DNA of 12,056 nt from contig JASFVG010000103.1 in the NCBI GenBank assembly GCA_050049955.1, positions 1-12,056 of the forward strand, given 5' to 3'. The stretch's first letter is position 1. Every line of letters starts with the position of its first letter. A program made the position numbers and the translations under genes. Of this stretch, positions 1 to 6,337 are shown piece after piece. The stretch is from SKLM01 sp050049955. GTDB lineage: Bacteria > Chloroflexota > Anaerolineae > B4-G1. The notes beneath the pieces were generated by a model that saw nothing but the letters and a program-made list of their open reading frames with translations, made no database searches and was not told the origin of the DNA.

Positions 1-569
1 CCTCGACTGAACAGTTCCTCGTAGAAACCGACGCATATGAAGACCAGCAGAGGTGAGAGAATCGCGACCGGGAAGGCGGTGCCCGGCACTTTGGTGACGA
101 ATGTGCCCGTCACTTTCACCCATCCCGCAGCCGATTCTACCACGAAGATGGCGAGCATCAGTAGGGCACCCAGCAGGAGCCCGAAGCCGAAGTCGATCCA
201 CCAGTCCCGGTCCAAGTGGAGGCCGAAGTCGGCGAATCGGCGGTGGTCAAGAAAGCGCCCCGCCAACCAGACACTGACGGTGATCGAGACCAACAGCGCG
301 AGCGACGACAGCGTCAGCAGCAGCGGGGACTGCAGCAGATAGTCCTGAACGGCCTGGGGGTCGAGGGCTCCGGGAGGTGCATCTGGAAGGCCAGTCAGAT
401 CGGGGAGGACATCCCCCCCCACGATCAACAGTCCGACAGCCACGAACCCGACAGCCGCCTGCAAGGGCACTGTGACCAGGATGAGCAGGATGATCTGAAG
501 GAGTAGCCGCCACAACGCGCGCAGGCGGCGCTGGTCGCGGTTCCAGAAGATCGTCTTGATGGGTTTCAC
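1..569 (-). CDS. CPBP-family intramembrane metalloprotease, 3' part missing
   Basis: Translating the minus strand from a GTG at 569 gives 189 codons open to the left edge, so the C-terminal part is outside the window. The protein begins with a basic stretch (WNRDQRRLRALWRL), then has hydrophobic segments at about residues 22-51, 95-117 and 138-160. The last visible residues read FYEELFSRG. This contains EExxxR (E184, E185, R189), the first catalytic motif of the CPBP (CAAX protease/bacteriocin-processing, Rce1-like) family, whose members are membrane-embedded glutamate/histidine proteases. The later His-containing motifs lie beyond the edge. GTG 569 was chosen because AAGGA sits 7 bases upstream; the frame closes with a TGA at 612-614. 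The gene follows the MscS channel gene by 48 bases and is probably co-transcribed. The substrate is unknown. Family call is fairly sure, function is not. Confidence 0.87.
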   Translation of the reverse strand, partial: MKPIKTIFWNRDQRRLRALWRLLLQIILLILVTVPLQAAVGFVAVGLLIVGGDVLPDLTGLPDAPPGALDPQAVQDYLLQSPLLLTLSSLALLVSITVSVWLAGRFLDHRRFADFGLHLDRDWWIDFGFGLLLGALLMLAIFVVESAAGWVKVTGTFVTKVPGTAFPVAILSPLLVFICVGFYEELFSR

Positions 570-576
570 AGTCTGT

Positions 577-581
577 TCCTT
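577..581 (-). promoter_or_regulatory. Ribosome binding site deciding a GTG start
   Basis: AAGGA on the minus strand, 7 bases before the GTG at 567-569. No ATG is available between the upstream stop (612-614) and the first membrane segment, so this site fixes the start of the CPBP protease gene. Confidence 0.7.
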
Positions 582-617
582 CGAGCTACGGTGTGGCTCG
601 TGTGCAGCGCATCAAGC

Positions 618-1451
618 CTACCGACTCGGGAGAGGGGGCGGTGTCTCCAACTGCACCACTTGCGTGGGATAGGGTAGGTTGACCCCCGCCTCCTCAGCAG
701 CCCGGTTGATCGCCTCTACGACGTCGGAGTGCACGTCGAATAGCCTGTGGGTCTCCTGGTTCACCCAGAACCTGGCCGCGAGGGTTAGCGCCGAATCCCC
801 CAGTTCCTCGCTATGGATCTGCGGTGCTGGTTCCTCCACGACGCCCTCTGTGCTACGAATAGCGTTCACGAATAGGTCCCTGGCTTTGCCAACGTCTTCG
901 CCGTAACCAAGGCCGATCATCACGGTCCGACGTCGGAGGGGAAGCTCACTGTAGTTGACGATGGGGTTCGTGAAAACGTCAAGGTTGGGGATGATCTCCA
1001 TCACGCCATCCCAGGTCTTGATAACTGTGTCCCGGGTCCTGATGTCCAGCACGGTGCCTGCATGTCCCGCTACTTCTACGGCGTCGCCCACACTGAACGG
1101 CTGCCTTACCAGGAGTAGGAGCCCCGCGATGAAGTTGCGCGCGATGTCCTGAAGGGCGAAACCGATGGTGAATCCTAGAACGCCCAGGCCCGTGAGTAGA
1201 CTGCTCACGTCGATGCCGGGGATCTGGTTCAGGGCCGTCAGGGTCCCCAGGGTGAGTACGGTCCACCGGGCTATCCGTGCGATGAGTTCCTGCGACTCGG
1301 GGTCCTCGATCCTGTGCCCTACACTCCGCTTAACCCAACGCTTCACGACGCTCGAGAGAGACAGGGTGGCCACGAGGGCTGCCAATGCGACGACGTAGCT
1401 CGGCAGGTTCTGGAGTAGCTGCTGACCAATACCTATCAAGGGGGATGGCAT
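618..1451 (-). CDS. MscS-family small-conductance mechanosensitive channel
   Basis: A 277-residue inner-membrane channel, close to the 286 residues of E. coli MscS. Such channels open under membrane tension and release solutes during hypo-osmotic shock. Membrane segments are visible at about residues 18-36 and 60-78. The pore helix TM3 is at 83-115, with small residues (GLGVLGFTIGFALQD) followed by RNFIAGLLLL. The cytoplasmic beta domain follows, with QPFSVGD (117-123), GTVLDI and a PNLDVFTNPIVNYS stretch matching the family's PNxxxxxxxIxNxS pattern. An alpha/beta domain and a short PYPTQVVQL strand end the core. AAAGGAG lies 6 bases before the ATG. It sits 88 bases after the aminotransferase gene and 48 before the CPBP protease gene. 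Nothing ties it to shikimate metabolism, so it is probably a passenger in the operon. Confidence 0.93.
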   Translation of the reverse strand: MPSPLIGIGQQLLQNLPSYVVALAALVATLSLSSVVKRWVKRSVGHRIEDPESQELIARIARWTVLTLGTLTALNQIPGIDVSSLLTGLGVLGFTIGFALQDIARNFIAGLLLLVRQPFSVGDAVEVAGHAGTVLDIRTRDTVIKTWDGVMEIIPNLDVFTNPIVNYSELPLRRRTVMIGLGYGEDVGKARDLFVNAIRSTEGVVEEPAPQIHSEELGDSALTLAARFWVNQETHRLFDVHSDVVEAINRAAEEAGVNLPYPTQVVQLETPPPLPSR

Positions 1452-1493
1452 AGGCCGCTCCTTTGCTTGCCGTCCCGGTCAGGGGCCGGCCTA
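1451..1493 (-). promoter_or_regulatory. Possible hairpin enclosing the mscS-type gene's ribosome binding site
   Basis: TAGGCCG (1487-1493) and CGGCCTA (1451-1457), read on the minus strand, form a perfect 7-base inverted repeat. The second arm ends on the A of the channel's ATG. The AAAGGAG ribosome binding site (1458-1464) lies in the loop directly beside the stem. If folded in the mRNA, the stem could limit translation initiation. The loop of 29 bases is long, so this is only suggestive. Confidence 0.25.
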
Positions 1494-1507
1494 GTCGGTG
1501 ATGGCCT

Positions 1508-1537
1508 TCTCGAGAATCCGTGATCTGCGGTTCGAGA
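1508..1537 (-). other. Hairpin just after the aminotransferase stop codon
   Basis: Two bases after the TGA of the aminotransferase gene, the minus strand reads TCTCGA, then an inner CCG/CGG pairing around a 7-base loop, then TCGAGA. The outer 6-base arms (1532-1537 and 1508-1513) match perfectly. A 10-base palindrome, TTCTCGAGAA (1507-1516), overlaps one arm. No run of U follows, so it is not a standard intrinsic terminator. It may be an RNA-processing or stability element between operon genes, or chance in GC-rich DNA. Confidence 0.3.
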
Positions 1538-1539
1538 TG

Positions 1540-2766
1540 TCACGTCCCAGCCGCAGCCCACGATGATCCAAGTGTCACCAGCCGGCGGACTGCTTGTTGG
1601 ATCCGCTCGGTGGGTGTGGTGGCCGACACCCTCACGAAACCCTCACCGGCCGGGCCGAAGAACGAACCGGGGGCCACGGCCACACCGATCGTGTCCAAGA
1701 GCATCCGCGCGAAACTCTCTGACGTCCAGGGTGATCGATTAGGGTCCCCGGCCGTCCCAGGGATCGGCACCCAGAGGTAGAGGGTGGCCTCTGGAAGGGG
1801 TGCCGCCATACCTATTCCCTGAAGCCCGTCGACCAGGTGTTCCAGCCTTTCCAGATAGATCTGGTTGCGCTCGGCTATCCAGGCGGGATCGGTGGACAGG
1901 GCCTCGATAGCGGCCTCCTGAAGCGGTAGAAACAACCCAGAATCGACGTTTGACTTCACCTGACCGAGGGCCGCTACCGCCTGAGCGTTGCCGACCGCCA
2001 TTCCCACCCGCCAGCCGGCCATATTTGCCAGCTTCGAGAGCGAGTTGAACTCGATTGCCACCTCGGATGCGCCCGGTACCTGCAGTACACTAGGGGCCCC
2101 ACCGCCACGGCCGCCAGCAGGGCTGCCGTAGGTGACGTCGACATACGGCGCGTCGTGGCAGAGCAGCAGATTGTGGCGCCGGGCGAAGTCAACGGCGTGG
2201 GTGAAGAACCCGAGATCAGCAGTGGCCCCTGTCGGGTTGTTGGGGTAGTTGAGCCAAAGCACGTTTGCTCGATCGGCAACCCCTGCTGGGATGGCCTCCA
2301 GATCCGGAAGGAATCCACGCTCCGGAAGGAGGGGGAAGGTTCGGAACTCCGCGCCGGCCAGGATTGCACCGCGGGCGTAGGGCGCGTAGCCGGGATCGGG
2401 CACCAGCGCCAAATCACCGGGGTCGAGGTAGGCCAGCGACAGATTGATCAGGCCTTCCTTGGACCCGATCAAGGGCAGAACCTGAGTGTCAGCGTCGAGG
2501 CTCACCTGGAAGCGGCGAGCATAGTAGTCGGCGATGGCCTGGCGTAAGGCGGGTATGCCGCGGTAGCCTGGATAGCCATGATGGTCCGGCCGGCTCGCGG
2601 ATCTGCACAGGGCCTGGATCACCGAGTCCGGCGGAGGCATGTCCGGGTCTCCGACGTCCAAGCGGATCACATCCAGGCCACGCTGGCGCGCCCTGATCAC
2701 GAGCTCCTCCCAGCGGGCGAAGGGGTAGGGGGGCAACTTCGCCAGCCGCTCAGCCGTTGCCATCAT
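1540..2766 (-). CDS. Class I/II PLP aminotransferase, LL-diaminopimelate aminotransferase-like (DapL)
   Basis: A 408-residue fold-type I PLP enzyme. Visible landmarks are GDPDMPPP (39-46), YPGYRGIPALRQAI (65-78), GSKEGL (101-106), DPGYAPY (124-130), NYPNNPTG (173-180), HDAPYVD (204-210, PLP-contacting Asp205 and Tyr208) and SLSK with the Schiff-base Lys245. The stretches PSVLQVPGA, EFNSLSKLANMAGWRVG and VKSNVDSGLF closely follow the DapL family, which makes LL-diaminopimelate from tetrahydrodipicolinate and glutamate for lysine and cell-wall synthesis. A glycine-rich insert (GGRGGG, 218-223) precedes PSVL. The start overlaps the aroQ stop in ATGATG; AGGA lies 3 bases before the first ATG and 6 before the second, so the second (2763) may be used. 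Sitting among aro genes, it could instead transaminate aromatic or other amino acids. Family is sure, substrate is not. Confidence 0.88.
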   Translation of the reverse strand: MMATAERLAKLPPYPFARWEELVIRARQRGLDVIRLDVGDPDMPPPDSVIQALCRSASRPDHHGYPGYRGIPALRQAIADYYARRFQVSLDADTQVLPLIGSKEGLINLSLAYLDPGDLALVPDPGYAPYARGAILAGAEFRTFPLLPERGFLPDLEAIPAGVADRANVLWLNYPNNPTGATADLGFFTHAVDFARRHNLLLCHDAPYVDVTYGSPAGGRGGGAPSVLQVPGASEVAIEFNSLSKLANMAGWRVGMAVGNAQAVAALGQVKSNVDSGLFLPLQEAAIEALSTDPAWIAERNQIYLERLEHLVDGLQGIGMAAPLPEATLYLWVPIPGTAGDPNRSPWTSESFARMLLDTIGVAVAPGSFFGPAGEGFVRVSATTPTERIQQAVRRLVTLGSSWAAAGT

Positions 2767-3227
2767 GGGTCCTGGCGATGCTCCTCGACGTGGTCTAGGA
2801 GTGCGGTAAGCCCGAGCAGGTAGCTGCGCCAGCCAAAGCCGCTGATCTGGCCCAGGCAGATGGGCGCTGTCAGTGACTTACGGCGGAACGATTCCCGGGC
2901 GTGGATGTTCGAGAGGTGGACCTCGACGACCGGCATCTGCAGCAGGGATAGCGCGTCTCGCAGAGCTGCGCTCGTGTGCGTATAGCCCGCCGGGTTAATG
3001 AGCACACCGTCGGCCCAGTCCAGGGCATCGTGGAGCGCGTCGATGAGCTCCCCCTCGTGGTTTGACTGCACGATACGCAGTTCGGCGTCGCGGCCTTCGG
3101 CAGCATCTCGCAGCGCGGCGTTGATCTCACTCAGGGTCACCTCGCCATAGGTCTCGGGCTCGCGGTACCCGAGCAGGTTGAGGTTGGGACCATGGAGCAC
3201 CAGGATGCGGGCTAGGCTTGTGTTCAT
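2763..3227 (-). CDS. aroQ: Type II 3-dehydroquinate dehydratase
   Basis: Step 3 of the shikimate pathway: dehydration of 3-dehydroquinate to 3-dehydroshikimate. The 154-residue length suits the small dodecameric type II enzymes. Seen in order are LHGPNLNLLG (11-20, with Asn15), the active-site lid REPETYG with catalytic Tyr27, INPAGYTHTS (Asn78, catalytic His84), and EVHLSNIHARESFR (His104, Arg111). I chose the ATG at 3227 over the one at 3236 because GGAG lies 9 bases before the former and touches the latter. The stop overlaps the start of the aminotransferase gene, suggesting translational coupling. The gene follows aroKB by 136 bases, a wider gap than elsewhere in the operon. Confidence 0.96.
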   Translation of the reverse strand: MNTSLARILVLHGPNLNLLGYREPETYGEVTLSEINAALRDAAEGRDAELRIVQSNHEGELIDALHDALDWADGVLINPAGYTHTSAALRDALSLLQMPVVEVHLSNIHARESFRRKSLTAPICLGQISGFGWRSYLLGLTALLDHVEEHRQDP

Positions 3228-3236
3228 CGCTTTCAT

Positions 3237-3240
3237 CTCC
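3237..3240 (-). promoter_or_regulatory. Ribosome binding site deciding the aroQ start
   Basis: GGAG on the minus strand. It abuts the upstream ATG (3234-3236) with no spacer but stands 9 bases from the ATG at 3225-3227, favouring the shorter 154-residue AroQ. Confidence 0.5.
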
Positions 3241-3285
3241 GGGGGTATTCTCTATGCAGCACGTGTACGACATTCTCGACACGAC

Positions 3286-3301
3286 CCGCCGTGGGCGGCG
3301 G
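3286..3301 (-). other. GC-rich hairpin between aroKB and aroQ
   Basis: CCGCCG, a 4-base loop and CGGCGG form a perfect 6-base stem in the 136-base aroKB-aroQ gap. No T run follows on either strand, so it is not a normal intrinsic terminator. It may slow decay of, or separate, the two parts of the transcript. No clear promoter is visible in the rest of this gap. Confidence 0.35.
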
Positions 3302-3363
3302 AAGGCCTCGTTAGGGACTTGCGCGGTCTCCGCGGGTCTTCGATAGGCGCACATCGCTCCCAG

Positions 3364-4944
3364 CTACTTCGCTCCCATCTCCCGCAAAACGTCTAGAACC
3401 GCTTGTTGTGGCACGTCGGTGACGACGCTGACCTCCCCGATGGCATCCGGGAGTATCCAGCGCAGCGTGCCCTCACGCCGTTTCTTGTCGTGGGCCATGG
3501 CGCGCCAGATGTCGCCAGCGTCAAAGGATGGGCAGCGCACTGGCAGCCCATACTGCGCGAGGATATCCACAATGAGGTCCGCCATGTCCGGCTCGGCGCG
3601 ACCAAGAGCGACGGCGATCCGCGCGGCGGCGACCATGCCGATGGCGACAGCCTCGCCGTGGCGCAGCGCGAACTGGCTGAGCTTCTCCAGCGCGTGGCCG
3701 ACCGTGTGGCCCAAGTTCAGCACGGCGCGGCGCCCCCGTTCGTAGGCGTCTTCTTCGACGACTTCGATCTTGACGCGAAGGGCGCGCGCGATCTGGAGCA
3801 CGCCAACCTCGAGGTGGGTCGCGCCGTCCCTTGCCTCCAGGTCGTCAATCAGATCGGGCGCGCCGATGACCCCGTGTTTGATCACCTCCGCCATGCCGGA
3901 GCGGAACTCCGCCTCTTCCAGCGTGGCTAGCACGCGCGGGTCGATGACGACGACGGCCGGTTGCTTGAAGGCGCCTACGAGGTTCTTGCCCTGGGGGAGG
4001 TCGACGCCCGTCTTGCCACCGACACTCGAATCGACCATCGATAGGAGCGTGGTCGGCACCTGGGCAAAGCCGACGCCACGCATGTAGGTCGACGCAGCGA
4101 AGCCAGCGATATCCCCGGTGACGCCGCCGCCCAAGGCGAGCGCGGTCCCACTGCGTTCAAGCCCTCCCGCCAGGAATTGATCGTAGAGCGACGAAATGGT
4201 CGCCAGCGACTTGTGTCCCTCACCATCCGGAATCGTGCAGGTGAAGGGCTGGAGTCCGCAGACTCGGAGGGCTTCTTCAACCGCGGTGGCGTAGAGCGGC
4301 GCGACGACGTCATTGGAGACGAGGGCGATGCGCGTGCCGGCGGCCACGCCGGCGGCGCGCAGGGCCCCGCCCACGTGATCGAGCATCCCTTCGCCTACGT
4401 AGACGTCGTAGGCCCCACCGGGGTGGTGGACCGGAAGGAGCGTAGCCCGCGGAAGCACCAGCACCCGCTCGACCACTTCATCAATTGTGAGCTGCGAGGT
4501 GTCGATGTGCCACCGGATGGCAGCATAGGCCTCACGCCGCTCCCCCTGCAGGCGTTCGATCTCGAGGCGGGGATCTGCCACGCCGAGCAACGGACGGTCG
4601 TCATTCCCGCCCACCCGGTGGAGGATGCGCTCCGGACTGGCGTCAAGGCAGATGACGCAGCCAGACGCCATCAGCAGCGCTCGACTATCCGGGTTGACCA
4701 GCGCCCCGCCGCCGGTAGCGACCACCACGTCATCCCGGTCGCTCAGTTCCCGGCACAGCGCGGCCTCCATCCGACGGAAGGCGGGTTCGCCATCCTCCGC
4801 GAAGATCGCCGCAACCGGTTTTCCGGCGCGCGTCGCGATCACCGAGTCCATGTCTACGAAGGGACGATCGAGGCGGCGGGCGACCTCCCGACCCACTGCG
4901 GTCTTTCCCGTACCCATGAAGCCAGTGATGACGAGATTGGGCAT
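3364..4944 (-). CDS. aroKB: Bifunctional shikimate kinase / 3-dehydroquinate synthase
   Basis: A single 526-residue reading frame joins two shikimate-pathway enzymes. Residues 1-165 are shikimate kinase (step 5): Walker A GFMGTGKT (8-15), Asp31/Asp33, shikimate-binding FRRME (Arg57, Glu60), GGG (78-80) and the lid RPLL (117-120). Residues from about 170 are 3-dehydroquinate synthase (step 2; NAD and metal dependent): GGGVTGDIAGF (272-282), TTLLSMVDSSVGGKTGVD (298-315), then expected metal ligands Glu353 (AEVIKHG), His413 (NLGHTVGH) and His429 (RHGEA). All key residues of both halves are present, so both activities are likely. The fusion links non-consecutive steps; similar kinase-first AroK-AroB fusions are known in other bacteria. 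No strong ribosome binding site is visible: AGGG lies about 14 bases before the ATG. The gene follows aroC by 48 bases. Confidence 0.96.
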   Translation of the reverse strand: MPNLVITGFMGTGKTAVGREVARRLDRPFVDMDSVIATRAGKPVAAIFAEDGEPAFRRMEAALCRELSDRDDVVVATGGGALVNPDSRALLMASGCVICLDASPERILHRVGGNDDRPLLGVADPRLEIERLQGERREAYAAIRWHIDTSQLTIDEVVERVLVLPRATLLPVHHPGGAYDVYVGEGMLDHVGGALRAAGVAAGTRIALVSNDVVAPLYATAVEEALRVCGLQPFTCTIPDGEGHKSLATISSLYDQFLAGGLERSGTALALGGGVTGDIAGFAASTYMRGVGFAQVPTTLLSMVDSSVGGKTGVDLPQGKNLVGAFKQPAVVVIDPRVLATLEEAEFRSGMAEVIKHGVIGAPDLIDDLEARDGATHLEVGVLQIARALRVKIEVVEEDAYERGRRAVLNLGHTVGHALEKLSQFALRHGEAVAIGMVAAARIAVALGRAEPDMADLIVDILAQYGLPVRCPSFDAGDIWRAMAHDKKRREGTLRWILPDAIGEVSVVTDVPQQAVLDVLREMGAK

Positions 4945-4992
4945 TTCGTGCCGTATTCCCTACCGACCCAGACCGGTTCCGGCGACCTTGGT

Positions 4993-6117
4993 CTAGGCGC
5001 GTGCGGCGTGCTTCTTCATCTCCTCCAGGCTGTCGCCGCCCAGTTTCTCCAGGAGCGCGTCGGCCAGGACCCAGGCGACCATTGCCTCGCCCACGACGGA
5101 GGCGGCGGGCACGGCGCAGACGTCCGAACGCTGGTAGGTCGTCTCTGCCGGCTCAGCCGTCGCCAGGTCGACCGAGTGGAGTGGCGCTACGGTGGTTGGG
5201 ATGGGTTTCATCGCCGCTCGCAGCACCACCGGCATACCATTGGTGATCCCGCCCTCAAAGCCGCCCGCCCGGTTGGTACACCGCTCGATCGAGCCGTCGC
5301 CGGCGGGGTAGATCTGGTCGTGGATCCGGGAACCTAGGCGGCGCGCGTTCTCAAACGCGGGGCCAATCTCCACTCCCTTGATCGCTGGAATGGACATCAC
5401 GGCCCAGGCGAGTCTGGCGTCGAGACGACGATCCCAGTGAACGTGGGTCCCCAGGCCGACGGGGAGGCCAGTGGCCGTCACGACGAAGACGCCGCCCAGG
5501 GAGTCGCCAGCCTGGCGGGCCTCGTCGATGCGATCACGCATGGCCGTCGACGCGGCTTCGTCGGGGCAGTGGACGTCGCTGGACTCGGCCAGGGCCCAGA
5601 GCCCTGCCTCCTCAAGGTCGGGCACAGTGGCGACCACTCCGCCGATCTCAACCACGTAGCTGCCCACATGGATGTCGAACGCGGCCAGAAGCTGCCTGGT
5701 CAGCGCCCCGACGGCCACGCGGGCCGCGGTCTCCCGGGCGCTGGCCCGCTCCAACACCGGCCGCGCATCATCAAGGCCGTACTTGACCATCCCGGCGTAG
5801 TCGGCGTGCCCAGGCCGGGGAACGGTGATCCTCGGCAGGTCGCCTGCAGCCCAGCGCTCGCGCCAGTTGGCCCAGTCCCGGTTCTCGATGCGGAGTGAGA
5901 CCGGCGCCCCGTTTGTCACGCCCGACAGCAGGCCGCCCAGGATCTCGACGCGATCCCGCTCGATGGCCATACGCTCGCCGCGCCCGTAGCCAGCCTGGCG
6001 GCGGCGGAGTTCATGGTCGATCGCGTCGATGTCTACCTTCAGACCGGTCGGTAGGCCTTCAATGATCGCCGTCAGGCACGGGCCGTGCGATTCGCCGGCG
6101 GTAAGGAATCTCAGCAT
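4993..6117 (-). CDS. aroC: Chorismate synthase
   Basis: The last (seventh) step of the shikimate pathway: 5-enolpyruvylshikimate-3-phosphate to chorismate, using reduced FMN. The 374 residues fit the family. Visible signatures are GESHG near the N-terminus (8-12, His11), RRRQAGYGRGERM (38-50), the VPRPGHADYAG stretch, ERASARETAARVA, and near the C-terminus RSDVCAVPAA, a recognised chorismate synthase signature. AGGAG (6124-6128) lies 6 bases before the ATG. It is the first gene after the promoter at 6148-6176 and leads the unit aroC-aroKB-aroQ-aminotransferase-channel-protease. No large insertion or loss is apparent. Confidence 0.97.
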   Translation of the reverse strand: MLRFLTAGESHGPCLTAIIEGLPTGLKVDIDAIDHELRRRQAGYGRGERMAIERDRVEILGGLLSGVTNGAPVSLRIENRDWANWRERWAAGDLPRITVPRPGHADYAGMVKYGLDDARPVLERASARETAARVAVGALTRQLLAAFDIHVGSYVVEIGGVVATVPDLEEAGLWALAESSDVHCPDEAASTAMRDRIDEARQAGDSLGGVFVVTATGLPVGLGTHVHWDRRLDARLAWAVMSIPAIKGVEIGPAFENARRLGSRIHDQIYPAGDGSIERCTNRAGGFEGGITNGMPVVLRAAMKPIPTTVAPLHSVDLATAEPAETTYQRSDVCAVPAASVVGEAMVAWVLADALLEKLGGDSLEEMKKHAARA

Positions 6118-6147
6118 CGCGGTCTCCTCTCACCACTGCTCGGGGGG

Positions 6148-6176
6148 ATTATAGTGGTTACCCATCAATGCGCCAA
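6148..6176 (-). promoter_or_regulatory. Sigma-70-type promoter for the aroC operon
   Basis: On the minus strand, a -35 box TTGGCG (6171-6176, 4 of 6 consensus bases) and a perfect -10 box TATAAT (6148-6153) are separated by exactly 17 bases. Transcription would begin near 6141, giving a leader of about 20-25 bases carrying the aroC ribosome binding site. The position directly before aroC, in the only sizeable gap of the window, supports it. Confidence 0.75.
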
Positions 6177-6199
6177 GCGGGGGTGCATAGCACTTGGCG
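6171..6199 (-). promoter_or_regulatory. Inverted repeat over the -35 box, possible operator
   Basis: CGCCAAG (6193-6199 read on the minus strand) and CTTGGCG (6171-6177) form a perfect 7-base inverted repeat, with centres 22 bases apart, about two helix turns. The second arm contains the whole -35 box. A small TGC-TAT-GCA palindrome lies between the arms. A dimeric repressor bound here would block the promoter. No regulator gene is in the window, and the repeat could also form an RNA hairpin in read-through from the upstream gene. Confidence 0.4.
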
Positions 6200-6226
6200 T
6201 GGGTCTACTCCAAGGGGGGTCTTCGA

Positions 6227-6249
6227 ACCCGTCTGGCGGGGATACGGGT
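6227..6249 (-). other. Weak hairpin downstream of the giant secreted-protein gene
   Basis: ACCCGT and ACGGGT arms of 6 bases enclose an 11-base loop, about 90 bases after the TAA at 6338-6340. There is no U run after it on the minus strand. It is the best terminator-like structure I could see before the aroC promoter, and it is a poor one; the upstream transcript may run through. Confidence 0.2.
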
Positions 6250-6337
6250 GAGGAATCTGTGCTTCAGGCGCGCGTCACAGGTCCGTAGCCGGAGCAGGCC
6301 AGTCTGCAATGAGCAATAGCCCTCGGTGACCTTGAAG

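Noticed and set aside
247..513. Minus-strand frame of 88 codons in the CPBP gene region
   Set aside because: Out of frame with the hydrophobic segments and EExxxR motif of the CPBP protein; Pro/Arg/Ser-rich shadow.
3241..3285. Possible internal promoter before aroQ (CATAGAG region, CACGTG palindrome)
   Set aside because: No hexamer near TATAAT with a matching -35 at proper spacing; the CACGTG is expected by chance at this composition.
3127..3354. Small minus-strand frame crossing the aroKB-aroQ gap
   Set aside because: Mostly overlaps aroQ in another frame, has no family resemblance and no convincing ribosome binding site.
4177..5337. Plus-strand open frame of 386 codons spanning the aroKB-aroC junction
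   Set aside because: It is antisense to two clearly recognised enzymes, lacks recognisable domains and has unnatural composition (rich in His, Arg, Gly, Asp). Long antisense frames are common in GC-rich genes.
6200..6280. GGGTTCGAAGACCC on the minus strand, resembling a tRNA T-arm
   Set aside because: Only a 4-base stem with a 6-base loop; no matching acceptor, D or anticodon arms could be drawn around it.
6085..6288. Small plus-strand frame over the aroC promoter gap
   Set aside because: Begins inside aroC on the opposite strand and covers the promoter; no recognisable features.
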